Of a stretch of 64,000 nt of DNA, positions 51,911 to 60,437 are shown piece after piece. Numbering within the stretch: position 1 is the stretch's first letter; each line of letters begins with the position of its first letter. The position numbers and the translations under genes were made by a program. The notes under the pieces were generated by a model. That model had not been told where the DNA came from. It saw only the letters and a list, made by a program, of their open reading frames with translations, and searched no databases. Source of the stretch: Bradyrhizobium lablabi. Its GTDB lineage: Bacteria > Pseudomonadota > Alphaproteobacteria > Rhizobiales > Xanthobacteraceae. The stretch is taken from NCBI RefSeq assembly GCF_900141755.1, contig NZ_LT670844.1:4588001-4652000 (forward strand), in the 5' to 3' direction.

Positions 51911-52002
51911 GGTTCGAGACGCGCGGCCTTGCCACGCTCCTCACCATGAGGGTCTAAGACCTCATCCTGAGGAGCGGCCACTTGGCCGCGTCTCGAAGGA
52001 TG
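51911..52002. repeat. Dispersed palindromic repeat, copy 2
   Basis: The reverse complement of this 92-bp unit closely matches 9361-9454, including the core GGTCTAAGACCTCATCCTGAGGAGC. The two copies differ mainly in the tips of the outer arms. It lies between the convergent maleylacetate reductase and MlaD-type genes. Confidence 0.85.
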
Positions 52003-52034
52003 AAGCCAGCGAACTGGAAAATTTTAGCCGCGCG

Positions 52035-52877
52035 TCACTGCCGCGTTGGGTTCGGCTTTCTCGGCGGACGCGGGTTGTCTCCGCCTCCGGCTTGCCCGTC
52101 GAATTTGCGGGTTACCTTGTTGGCGGATTCGCTGATATCCATAAGCGAGCGGCGGCCTTCTTCCATCAGGGCGCCGGAGCGCTTGTTGAAGCTCTCGGCC
52201 AGTTGCCGGATCGACTTTACCGTCTCGAGCAGGTCGTCGGCGTTTCCGCCGGCGAGGCCGGGCACGGCATTGTCGATCTTGGTCATGGCGCCCTCGAAGC
52301 TTGCGAAGGCGCCGTCAGCCTTGCCGATGATGCTGTCGATTGCCTCGCCCTTGCTCGCGAGCGAGGCCGTATAGGTCTCGAAATTCTGCATCGTCGTTTT
52401 CAGCGCCGCCTGATTGCCGACCAAGAGGCGGTCGACATTGTGCAGGGAGTCGCGGATCGATTCGGTCTCGCTCAAATCGGCGGTCAGGACCGGGATGCCG
52501 TCCTCATCGAGCGGCACCGGAGGTGCGGCGGGCGCACCGCCGACCAGCGATATCGCCGAGATGCCGGTAAGTCCCTGGGCCTCGAGGCCGACCACCGTGT
52601 CCTTGCGGATCGGGGCGCTGTTATCCACCATCACCATGGCGACGATCTTGCGCGGGCTGTCGAGCCGGAGCGACATGATTTGTCCGATCTGAACCCCGTC
52701 GAAATTCACGCTGCCGCCTTTGTGCAGTCCGCTTGCCGAGCCCTCGAACACGATGCGAAGCGGGGTCTGTTGCCGGAAGGCACGGATTTTCTGGAACCCG
52801 AGCAGGCCGACAAACGCCGCGGCGATCACCGCGAGCATCGTCGATCCGATCATCAAATTGCTCGCCTTGGGTCTCAT
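52035..52877 (-). CDS. MCE/MlaD-family lipid-transport protein
   Basis: A 280-residue protein with one N-terminal membrane anchor (about residues 8-28). The MCE domain (about 38-115) contains the GLHKGGSVNFDGVQIG segment. A long helical region to about 255 and a Pro/Gly-rich tail follow. MCE proteins form periplasmic rings or tubes that move lipids between membranes with an MlaE permease and MlaF ATPase. Neither partner gene is adjacent, so this is an orphan subunit in this window. The start at 52877 gives the standard short cytoplasmic lead before the anchor. Confidence 0.87.
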   Translation of the reverse strand: MRPKASNLMIGSTMLAVIAAAFVGLLGFQKIRAFRQQTPLRIVFEGSASGLHKGGSVNFDGVQIGQIMSLRLDSPRKIVAMVMVDNSAPIRKDTVVGLEAQGLTGISAISLVGGAPAAPPVPLDEDGIPVLTADLSETESIRDSLHNVDRLLVGNQAALKTTMQNFETYTASLASKGEAIDSIIGKADGAFASFEGAMTKIDNAVPGLAGGNADDLLETVKSIRQLAESFNKRSGALMEEGRRSLMDISESANKVTRKFDGQAGGGDNPRPPRKPNPTRQ

Positions 52878-53041
52878 CTCAAAATCCGGCCACGCGGCGC
52901 TGGGTTGTGAAATCGAAGCACACGTGCGCCGCCCCGATTGTACCGGCAAAGCCAAACGGGCGGAAGGCCGATACGGGGCGCGTCGTGCACGCCCGGCGCT
53001 GCTTGACAGCGCCAAATCGCGGCCTCACCCTTGCCGCAAAC

Positions 53042-53062
53042 GCCTGCGGGCCGCCCGCAGGC
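53042..53062 (+). promoter_or_regulatory. Hairpin in the 5' leader of the PhyH dioxygenase gene
   Basis: GCCTGCGGG and CCCGCAGGC form a perfect 9-bp stem with a three-base loop, followed by an A-run. It ends 24 bases before the start codon and just before the GGAGG ribosome site. The run is A and not T on this strand, so it is not a classical terminator; it could affect translation start or message life. Confidence 0.5.
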
Positions 53063-53086
53063 AAAAAAATGCATCGGAGGAAACCC

Positions 53087-53920
53087 ATGCCGAAATTGCT
53101 GAGCGAAAGCGAAGTCGCTACCTATCGCGACAATGGCTACCACTTTCCGATCGACGCGCTCGGCGCCGGCGAAGTGGCCACCTTTCGCCGCAGGCTCGAA
53201 GACTATGAAGCCGCAAGCGGCGGCCCGATCAAGGCCGAGATGCGCCATCGCAGCCACGTGCTGTTCACCTGGATCGACGAGATGATCCGCCATCCGAAAA
53301 TCCTCGATGCCATCGAGGATTTGTTGGGTCCGAACATCCTGTGCTGGAACACCAGCTTCTTCATCAAGGAGGCGCGCGATCCCGGTTTTGTGTCCTGGCA
53401 TCAGGACGCGACCTATTGGGGATTGAGCTCATCCGACGTCGCGACCGCCTGGATCGCGATGTCCCCGGCCAACAAGATCTCGGGCTGCATGAAGTTCGTT
53501 GCTGGGACACACAAAGAGCAGGTCCAGCACGAGGACACGTTTGATAAAAACAATCTCCTCACCCGCGGTCAGGAGATCGCGGTGGAGGTCGACGAGGCCA
53601 GGGCGGTCTATGTGGAATTGAAACCCGGCCAGGCATCGCTGCATCACGTGCTGCTGTTTCACGGATCGGAGCCGAACCGCTCCGACGACCGCCGCATCGG
53701 GCTCGCCATCCGCTATATCCCGACGCATCTGAAGCAGGCGGTGGGGCAGCGGGATTGGGCAACGCTGGTGCGCGGCAAGGACACTCACGGCCACTTCCTG
53801 CCCGCTCATGTGCCGAAGCGCGACCTCGAACCCGCGGCGCTGGCGTTTCACAAGGAAGTCTCGGAAGAGCAGGTGAAGGTGCTCTATCGCGGCACTGGCA
53901 AGAGCGCCTATCGGGCGTGA
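53087..53920 (+). CDS. Phytanoyl-CoA-dioxygenase-family (PhyH) oxygenase
   Basis: A 277-residue Fe(II)/2-oxoglutarate dioxygenase of the PhyH family. The iron triad is His105 and Asp107 in WHQDATYWG and the distal His192 in LFHGSEPN, with the 2-oxoglutarate Arg a few residues later in SDDRR. Family members hydroxylate many small molecules, including acyl chains, amino acids and phosphonates, so the substrate is open. GGAGG lies seven bases before the ATG at 53087. It is divergent from the MlaD-type gene and has no obvious pathway partner. Confidence 0.88.
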   Translation: MPKLLSESEVATYRDNGYHFPIDALGAGEVATFRRRLEDYEAASGGPIKAEMRHRSHVLFTWIDEMIRHPKILDAIEDLLGPNILCWNTSFFIKEARDPGFVSWHQDATYWGLSSSDVATAWIAMSPANKISGCMKFVAGTHKEQVQHEDTFDKNNLLTRGQEIAVEVDEARAVYVELKPGQASLHHVLLFHGSEPNRSDDRRIGLAIRYIPTHLKQAVGQRDWATLVRGKDTHGHFLPAHVPKRDLEPAALAFHKEVSEEQVKVLYRGTGKSAYRA

Positions 53921-53959
53921 GGGCAGCCATCGTCATTGCGAGGAGCGAAGCGACGACTC

Positions 53960-54169
53960 CTTTAACCTCTCCTCGCTTGCGGGGAGAGGTCGGATTGCAT
54001 GCAATGCAATCCGGGTGAGGGGGTACAGGTCTATCGATTGACACCAGCTTTGTGGTTAGGCCCCTCACCATAGCCGATGCTTCGCATCGGCGTTCTTCTA
54101 TCAAGAACGGCGGCCGTAGGCCGCCTACGCCCTCTCCCCGCGAAGGGCGGGGCGAGGGAGAAGGACGTG
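53960..54169. repeat. Composite palindromic repeats between PhyH and liv genes
   Basis: Contains ACCTCTCC ... GGGGAGAGGT, ATTGCATGCAATGCAAT and CCGATGCTTCGCATCGG palindromes. It ends with CCCTCTCCCCGCGAAGGGCGGGGCGAGGGAG. The same CCCTCTCCCC/CCCCTCACC words form the repeat at 6521-6665. It lies between convergent genes. Confidence 0.75.
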
Positions 54170-54173
54170 GCGC

Positions 54174-54896
54174 TCACGTCAGCGTCCATTCCTCGGCGCT
54201 GGCGCCGGCGAGCGCGCGGACGCGGGCTTCGTCGGCGGCGAGTTCGTGGGCGGGGCCGGAATAGACAACGATGCCGTCATCCAGCACATAGGCGTCGTCG
54301 GCGATCTCTAAGCTCATCCGCGCGTTCTGTTCGACCAGAAGCACCGAAATGCCCTCGGCCTTCATCTGCTGGACGATGCGAAACACTTCGCGCACGATCA
54401 GCGGCGCCAACCCTTGCGACGGTTCATCGAGGATCAAGAGCCGCGGGTTCAGCAGCAGCGCGCGGCCGATCGACAGCATCTCCTGCTCGCCGCCGGAAAG
54501 CTGACGGCCGCGGTTGAGCTTGCGCTCTTCGAGGCGCGGAAACAGTTTGTAGATCCGCTCGATGGTCCAGGGGCCGCCGCGCTCGAGCGGCACCTTGAGA
54601 TTTTCCTCGACGCTGAGATTGGCGAAGATGCGCCGTCCTTCGGGCACATAGCCGACCCCGCTGGCCGCGACGCGAAAGGTCGGCCAGCGCGTGGTATCCT
54701 CGCCGAAGATCGTGATCTTGCCCTCGCGCGCCGGTGTCAGGCCCATCAGGCTGCGCAAGGTCGTGGTTTTGCCGGCCCCGTTGCGCCCGAGCAATGCGGT
54801 GATCTTGCCCTCGGCGACGCTAAGGCTGACGCCATGCAGGATGTGGCTCTTGCCGTAATAAGTGTGGAGGCCTTCGGCTGATAGCGCTGCGGTCAT
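54174..54896 (-). CDS. livF: Branched-chain-amino-acid-type ABC transporter ATPase LivF
   Basis: A 240-residue ATPase with Walker A GRNGAGKTT, signature LSGGEQEMLSIGRAL and Walker B LLILDEPSQGLAPL, plus the YVPEGRRIFANLSVEENL segment typical of LivF. Its start overlaps the livG stop by four bases (ATGA), so the two are coupled. It is the last gene of the transporter operon. The substrate is set by the binding proteins and is not known. Confidence 0.93.
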   Translation of the reverse strand: MTAALSAEGLHTYYGKSHILHGVSLSVAEGKITALLGRNGAGKTTTLRSLMGLTPAREGKITIFGEDTTRWPTFRVAASGVGYVPEGRRIFANLSVEENLKVPLERGGPWTIERIYKLFPRLEERKLNRGRQLSGGEQEMLSIGRALLLNPRLLILDEPSQGLAPLIVREVFRIVQQMKAEGISVLLVEQNARMSLEIADDAYVLDDGIVVYSGPAHELAADEARVRALAGASAEEWTLT

Positions 54897-55642
54897 GCGG
54901 CATTGCCCAGATAAGCGGCCTGAACGGTCTCGTTGTCGGCGATCTCCTTTGGGGTGCCCTGCGCCAGCATCCTGCCCTGGTCGAGCACGCAGATGCGGTC
55001 GGCGAGATGAAATACCACGCGCATGTCATGTTCGATCAGCACGATGGTGTAGTTGGAGTCGCGATGCAGCCGGCGGACCAATTGGGTGATCTGATAGGTT
55101 TCCTGATCGCCCATGCCGGCGGTCGGCTCATCCAGCAAGAGCAGATGCGGTTTTAGCGCCAGCGCCATCGCGATCTCGGCGGCGCGCTGGTCGCCATGCG
55201 CGAGTTCACCGACCAATCGATCGGTTTTGGTTTCCAGCGCAACCTGCTTGAGCGTCTCCTCGACGCGTGCGTGGACTTGGGCGGCCTCCGCGCGATTGAT
55301 CCAGGGCCGCAGGCGATATCCGCCGGCGACTTCGGCGGCGATGCGGACGTTCTCGAACACGGTGAGCTCGGGGAAAATCTCGGTGATCTGGAAGGTCCGC
55401 GCCATGCCGAGCGTGACCCGCTGATGGGTGGAAAGTTTGGTGATGTCGCGGCCGTCGAAGGTGATGGCGCCCGAGGTCGGCGGGAAAAATCCTGAGATCA
55501 GGTTGAAGAAGGTGGTCTTGCCGGCGCCGTTCGGCCCGATGATCGCACACAATTCGCCCTTGGCGACGTTCAGCGACACGTCGCGCACCGCGACGAGGTT
55601 GCCGAACCGCTTGGTGACGCAGTTGATTTCGAGAACGTTCAT
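54893..55642 (-). CDS. livG: Branched-chain-amino-acid-type ABC transporter ATPase LivG
   Basis: A 249-residue ATPase with Walker A GPNGAGKTTFFNLISG and the ARTFQITEIFPELTVFENV segment of LivG. The signature is replaced by LAHGDQRAAEIAMAL and Walker B is LLLLDEPTAGM. The changed signature (HGDQ for GGQ) is normal for LivG. Its ATG overlaps the livM stop by four bases and its stop overlaps livF by four bases. Confidence 0.93.
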   Translation of the reverse strand: MNVLEINCVTKRFGNLVAVRDVSLNVAKGELCAIIGPNGAGKTTFFNLISGFFPPTSGAITFDGRDITKLSTHQRVTLGMARTFQITEIFPELTVFENVRIAAEVAGGYRLRPWINRAEAAQVHARVEETLKQVALETKTDRLVGELAHGDQRAAEIAMALALKPHLLLLDEPTAGMGDQETYQITQLVRRLHRDSNYTIVLIEHDMRVVFHLADRICVLDQGRMLAQGTPKEIADNETVQAAYLGNAA

Positions 55643-56592
55643 GCCTTGCTCCGCTGCAGGAAGCCGAGCAGTCCGCGCGGGAAGAACAAAACCACCAGGA
55701 CGAACAATAGCCCCACGAACGACATCCAGTTGACTGTGATGCTGGAGAGATAATCCTGCAGCACCACGAACACGGTGGCGCCCAGCAGCGGGCCCCAAAA
55801 ACTTCGCATTCCGCCCATCACTGCCATCATCACGAAATCGCCGGACTGGCTGTAATGCAGGCCCCTCGGATCGGCGAAATTATTGACCAGCGCATAAAGC
55901 GCGCCGGCAAATCCCATGAAGAAGCAGGACAGCGTGAATGCGATCCAGATGTGACGTTCGACGGGGATGCCGAGGAAGCGGGCGCGGCGCTCGTTCTCGC
56001 GGATCGCGATCATGGTGCGTCCAAACGGCGAGCGCAAAACGAACGCCATGGCGGCGACCGCAAGCGCAAAACAGAACAACACGAAGTAGTAGAAATTGTC
56101 GGCGCTGGAAAGGATGTCGACCTTGAAGATGCCAAAATCGAGCGGCTGGCGCGAAAAGCCGCGCAAGCCGTCGTCGCCGCCGGTCAGTGAGCTCCACTGG
56201 AACGCGATGTAATAAAACACCTGCCCGAACGCGATCGTCACCATCGCGAAATAGACGCCGCGCCGGCGCACGATCAGGGTGCCGAGGATGGCGCCGCAGA
56301 GGCCGCCCAGCAGCATTCCGGCGATCAGTGCGAGCGGCGTGCTGAGCGCCACGAATTTCAGCGCCAAACCGGCGCCATAGGCGCCGAGGCCAAAATAGGC
56401 GGCGTGACCGAATGACAGCACGCCGGTGAATCCAAGCAGGAAATTCAGCGACATCGCCGCCAGCCCGAGCACCAGCACGCGGGTGGCGAGCGCGGTGTAG
56501 CCGCCGAGCGGGATCATCCAATAGGGGGCGAACAGCAAGGCTGCCCAGATCGCGGCCAGCGCGATCAGCTTACGGGTTTGCTCGGCACTCAA
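55639..56592 (-). CDS. livM: Branched-chain-amino-acid-type ABC transporter permease LivM
   Basis: A 317-residue permease with about nine membrane helices. The GFTGVLSFGHAAYFGLGAYGAGL segment near residue 55, the GGDDGLRGF loop and a FFPRGLLG end define LivM. The start is a TTG at 56592 that overlaps the livH stop (TTGA), with AAGGA upstream; no in-frame ATG is close. Coupling from livH explains the weak start codon. Confidence 0.92.
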   Translation of the reverse strand: MSAEQTRKLIALAAIWAALLFAPYWMIPLGGYTALATRVLVLGLAAMSLNFLLGFTGVLSFGHAAYFGLGAYGAGLALKFVALSTPLALIAGMLLGGLCGAILGTLIVRRRGVYFAMVTIAFGQVFYYIAFQWSSLTGGDDGLRGFSRQPLDFGIFKVDILSSADNFYYFVLFCFALAVAAMAFVLRSPFGRTMIAIRENERRARFLGIPVERHIWIAFTLSCFFMGFAGALYALVNNFADPRGLHYSQSGDFVMMAVMGGMRSFWGPLLGATVFVVLQDYLSSITVNWMSFVGLLFVLVVLFFPRGLLGFLQRSKA

Positions 56593-57458
56593 CTCATCAT
56601 TCCTTCTTCGCCGAACAATCCGCGGGGCCGCAACAACAGCACCACCGCCATCATGACGTAAATCACCGCCTCGCTGGCGGCGGGGAAAAACACCGCTGTC
56701 AATCCCGAGGCGACCCCGATCAGCAAGCCGCCTGCCAGCGTTCCCGGCAGGCTGCCGATGCCGCCGACGATGATGGCGATGAAGCTCGGCATCAACAGGC
56801 CGGTGCCCATGGTCGGCTCGAGGCCGAGTTGGCCGGCGGCGAGCACACCAGAGAGACCGGCGAGAAAGATGCCGACCGCGAAATTAAGCGAGCGCAACAT
56901 CTGCACATTGATCCCCAGCGCCGCGACCGTGTCGAGGTCGAGCGTGCCGGCCCGGATGCGAATGCCGAGCCGGGTGTAGCGCAACAGACAAAACAACAGC
57001 GCTACCGCGATCATCACCACCGCGACCATGAACAGCCGGTAGCCGGTGATGAAGAACAGCTCGTTGCTCAGGGGTTGCGCCAGAAACGCTGGAATGGTGA
57101 CCGGCTTGCCTTGCGGGCCGAAGATAAATCGCGTGCCGTCCTCGATCATGAAGGCGAGGCCGAAGGTGAGCAGAAGACTGTACAGCGGATCGCGTCCGTA
57201 CAGCGGCCGAATCAGCACGCGCTCGACGAGAAGTCCGATGACAGCCGTCAGTGGCGGCGCCAACAGCAGCGCGCCCCAGAAGCCGATATAGGGCGTGATC
57301 GTATAGGCGATGTAGCCGCCGATGACGAGAAACCCGCCATGGGCGAAATTGATGACGTTGCTCAAGTTGAGAATGAGCGACAGCCCGAGCGCCATCAGCA
57401 CATAGAAGGCGCCGATGATGAGCCCGTTGGTGACATTAAACAGAAGCAGTTGCCACAT
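56589..57458 (-). CDS. livH: Branched-chain-amino-acid-type ABC transporter permease LivH
   Basis: A 289-residue permease with about eight helices. The GLIIGAFYVLMALGLSLILNLSNVINFAHGGFLV opening region and the ending LRPRGLFGEEG are typical of LivH. It follows the nearest binding-protein gene after 74 bases and overlaps livM by four bases. Confidence 0.92.
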   Translation of the reverse strand: MWQLLLFNVTNGLIIGAFYVLMALGLSLILNLSNVINFAHGGFLVIGGYIAYTITPYIGFWGALLLAPPLTAVIGLLVERVLIRPLYGRDPLYSLLLTFGLAFMIEDGTRFIFGPQGKPVTIPAFLAQPLSNELFFITGYRLFMVAVVMIAVALLFCLLRYTRLGIRIRAGTLDLDTVAALGINVQMLRSLNFAVGIFLAGLSGVLAAGQLGLEPTMGTGLLMPSFIAIIVGGIGSLPGTLAGGLLIGVASGLTAVFFPAASEAVIYVMMAVVLLLRPRGLFGEEGMMS

Positions 57459-57532
57459 AATTCACCAAGAGAAACTCATGCATCTCGCCCGGGGAGGGGC
57501 CTCCGGCCTTAAGGAAAATAACGGACTTCGTG

Positions 57533-58795
57533 TTACGCCGGCCACTGGATGGTGCAGCCGGTTTCGCTGACAGCGGGCGCAGTCTTGTCGCCAGGAACAA
57601 CTTCGTCGACCCGGAACAGATCTTCCGGATCGTCCTTGCCCTTTGATTGCGCCTCGCCGACAAAGGCCGATGTCATCAGTTGATGGTCGCCCTTGCGATA
57701 GTAGACTTTGTTCGGTTGCAGCTTGACGTCGTCAGGCAATTCGAAATTCTCCAGCGCGCCGGCGAGTTTTATCGCGTCGGTGGTCTTCGCCTGGTTGGCC
57801 ACCAGCGCGAACGTCATCGCGGACGTATAGCCGAACCAGTGCCGCGCGGTCGGCACGTTGCCGTTGTTGACCTTGCGGATGTCGGCGACGAATTTATCGA
57901 CGCCGGGAACGCCCGGCTGCTTCCAATACCATTCGAACATCCAGATGCCGATGCGGGCTTCGGGCGGAAGTGCGGCCAGCGACTCCAGCTCTTGCTGCGT
58001 CCCCGCGACATGGATCTGCTTGTCGAGGCCGAACTGCACCACTTGCTTGAGACAGTTGATCATATCAGAACCCTGCACCAACAGGATCAGCACGTCCGGA
58101 TTGGCGGACCGCGCCTTGATCAGATAGGCGGAGAAATCGGTGGTGCCGAGCGGCGTCAGCTCGTTGCCGGTGACGGTGCCGCCGAGTTTTTTCAGATCGT
58201 CAGTGCAGGCGTCATAAAGCGTATGACCGAACGCGTAGTCGGGCGTGATGAAGTGCCATTTCTTGCCGTATTTCGAGAACAGCACGCTGGACACCGAATT
58301 GGCTTCCATCCGAGTGGTATTGCAGACTCGGAATACATTCCACTTGCAATCCTTGCCGGTGATCGAATCGGTGTGGCCGCCGGACACGATGTGCAGGATC
58401 TTCTTTTCCGCGGTGACTTGCGCGATCGCCGCCGCAATGCCCGAATTGACGTCGCCGATCATGAAATTGACCTGGTCGCGCTCGATCAGCTTGCGCGCCT
58501 TTTGCACGCCGGTGCCGACGTCGTTGGCGGAATCCTCGACCAGCAATTCGACCTGGCGCCCCAAAATGCCGCCCTTGGCATTCATCTGCTCAACCGCGAG
58601 CTTGGCGCCCATTACCTCATTGCCGGCCGGCGCCGCGTAGACGCCAGTGAGGGGATCGACCATTCCGATCCGAATCGGCGTCTCGCCGCGCGCCTGGATG
58701 ATGAAGGGCGAAGCCATTTGAAAGGCGCCAAGCGCCGCGGCGCCCTTTATCAGCGTTCGTCGATCGAATTTTGGATGGAAAATCTGTAACGGCAT
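57533..58795 (-). CDS. Periplasmic binding protein of the Liv/amide type, paralogue 1
   Basis: A 420-residue binding protein with a twin-arginine-like signal (DRRTLIKGAAALGA, about 11-24) that ends near residue 37. The IRIGMVDPLTGVYA strand, VEDSANDVGTGVQKARKLIE helix and HIVSGGHTD ligand loop place it in the Liv/amide-binding family. It lies directly before livH and is the likely main ligand subunit. It shares most of its segments, in the same order, with the protein at 58937-60190, so the two arose by duplication. Its GxxQWPA C-terminus is the same as in its paralogue. Confidence 0.9.
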   Translation of the reverse strand: MPLQIFHPKFDRRTLIKGAAALGAFQMASPFIIQARGETPIRIGMVDPLTGVYAAPAGNEVMGAKLAVEQMNAKGGILGRQVELLVEDSANDVGTGVQKARKLIERDQVNFMIGDVNSGIAAAIAQVTAEKKILHIVSGGHTDSITGKDCKWNVFRVCNTTRMEANSVSSVLFSKYGKKWHFITPDYAFGHTLYDACTDDLKKLGGTVTGNELTPLGTTDFSAYLIKARSANPDVLILLVQGSDMINCLKQVVQFGLDKQIHVAGTQQELESLAALPPEARIGIWMFEWYWKQPGVPGVDKFVADIRKVNNGNVPTARHWFGYTSAMTFALVANQAKTTDAIKLAGALENFELPDDVKLQPNKVYYRKGDHQLMTSAFVGEAQSKGKDDPEDLFRVDEVVPGDKTAPAVSETGCTIQWPA

Positions 58796-58832
58796 GCGTT
58801 CGCCTCCAAGGGATCGTTGCGTTTCTTCTCTT

Positions 58833-58916
58833 CGTCATTGCGAGGAGCGAAGCGACGAAGCAATCCAGCTTTCTTTATGCCGTGCCATGGATTGCTTCGC
58901 TTCGCTCGCAATGACG
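58833..58916. repeat. Palindromic CGTCATTGCG repeat between the two binding-protein genes
   Basis: Opens CGTCATTGCGAGGAGCGAAGCG and closes CGCTTCGCTCGCAATGACG, with GCAATCCA ... TGGATTGC inner arms. It is a long perfect-ended palindrome sharing its ends with the 12.3-13.5 kb copies. It sits exactly in the gap between duplicated genes. Confidence 0.85.
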
Positions 58917-58936
58917 GTTTCAATCCTTATCCCGTC

Positions 58937-60190
58937 TCACGCCGGCCATTGAATCTTGCAGCCGGTGTCCTCGGCGGGGCCTGCGGCTTTCTCGCCGGGC
59001 ACCGGATTTTTCACGGTGAACATGTTGTCCGGATCGCCCTGCGGGGGATGCGCCTCGCCGACGAACACGGTGCTCATCAGTTCGTGGTCGCCGGCACGGT
59101 AGGAAGGCGCCCCCGGCTGCAGCGCGACCTCCGGCGGCAGCTTGAATCCGGACAGCGCGTGCGCGAGCTTCGGCGCGTCGAGCGTCTTCTCTTGATTGGC
59201 GATCAGCGCCAGCGTCTGCACCGACGCATAACCGAACCAGTTGCGCGCAGTGGCCGCGGCGCCGGTAATCTTCTTGATCGAGGCGTTGAACTCCGCGACA
59301 TGCGGCACGCCCGGCTGGTCCCACCACCATTCCATGGTCCACCAGCCGACGCGGGCGCCATCGGGCACCGCGCGGATGCTTTCCAGTTCGAACAGGGTGC
59401 CGCCGACGGCCATCTGCTTGTCGAGGCCGAACTGGACGAACTGCTTCAGGCTGGAAACCTGGTCGCCGCCGCCCATGACGTTGATCAGCACCTGCGGCCC
59501 AAAGGCCTTGGCCTGGATCAAATAGGCCGAATAATCCGCCGTGCCCAACGGCACCAGCGCGCCGGAAGAGGTGCCGCCGGCTGCCTTCAGGAGCTTTTCG
59601 AAGCCGGCCTGGACCGAGTGGCCATAGGCGTAATCGGGGGTCAGGAAGTACCACTTCTTGCCGAACTTCTCCATCAACGTGGTGGCGATGGCGTTGGCGT
59701 CCATGGTGGTGGAGTTGCAAACCCGAAACACGTTCCAGGAGCAGTTGGCGCCGGTGATCGGGTCGGTATGGCCGCCCGAGACGATATGCAGCACCTTCTT
59801 TTCGCTGGTGACCTGCGCCATCGCGATCGCGATGCCGGAATTGACGTCGCCGACGATAAAGCTCACCTGGTCGCGCTCGATCAGCTTTCGCGTTTTCTGT
59901 ACGCCGGTGCCGACGTCATTGGCGGAGTCCTCGATCAGGAGTTCGACCGGCCGGCCCAGAATGCCGCCCTTCTTGTTGATCTCTTCCGTGGCCAATTTCG
60001 CGCCCACCACCTCGCCCTGCGCGATCGCGGCATAGACGCCGGTCAAGGGATCGACCAATCCGATCCGCACCGGTGTGTCGCCTCGAGCCTTGATGATGAA
60101 GGGGGAAGAAAATTGCACCGCAGCAATCGCGGCGCTTGTTTTTAAGACGGTCCGCCGATCGACCGGCCAGGATCGTTGCGAGGTAACCAT
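58937..60190 (-). CDS. Periplasmic binding protein of the Liv/amide type, paralogue 2
   Basis: A 417-residue protein with a twin-arginine-like signal (DRRTVLKTSAAIAA) and the same domain order as its neighbour. Shared words include DPLTGVYA, EDSANDVGTGVQK, HIVSGGHTD, the TPDYAYGH loop and the CxIQWPA end. GGGAGGA lies seven bases before the ATG at 60190; a longer frame is unlikely. It heads the operon. Differences cluster in the ligand cleft (GGGDQVSSLKQF versus GSDMINCLKQV), so the two proteins probably bring different ligands to one LivHMGF channel. Confidence 0.9.
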   Translation of the reverse strand: MVTSQRSWPVDRRTVLKTSAAIAAVQFSSPFIIKARGDTPVRIGLVDPLTGVYAAIAQGEVVGAKLATEEINKKGGILGRPVELLIEDSANDVGTGVQKTRKLIERDQVSFIVGDVNSGIAIAMAQVTSEKKVLHIVSGGHTDPITGANCSWNVFRVCNSTTMDANAIATTLMEKFGKKWYFLTPDYAYGHSVQAGFEKLLKAAGGTSSGALVPLGTADYSAYLIQAKAFGPQVLINVMGGGDQVSSLKQFVQFGLDKQMAVGGTLFELESIRAVPDGARVGWWTMEWWWDQPGVPHVAEFNASIKKITGAAATARNWFGYASVQTLALIANQEKTLDAPKLAHALSGFKLPPEVALQPGAPSYRAGDHELMSTVFVGEAHPPQGDPDNMFTVKNPVPGEKAAGPAEDTGCKIQWPA

Positions 60191-60437
60191 GCTGTCCTCC
60201 CAGACAAAGCGCTCACTTTTGATGGCCGGCATTCTTCGATGCCTTTAGCGGGTGGGAGCGTAGCCTGTCCGGCCGGGCTTTGCCAATCGTGAAGCCCTGA
60301 AAATCCTGCAACCTTCGGCCTAGGACGTCATCCGTTCGTCGCCCGCGATTGCCGAAAAGGCGGGCAGTAGTCCCGCAAGGCTGCACCGGGATGATGTATC
60401 CCGGCCGGTCCGGACGTGGCATGCTGGGCGCATCGAC

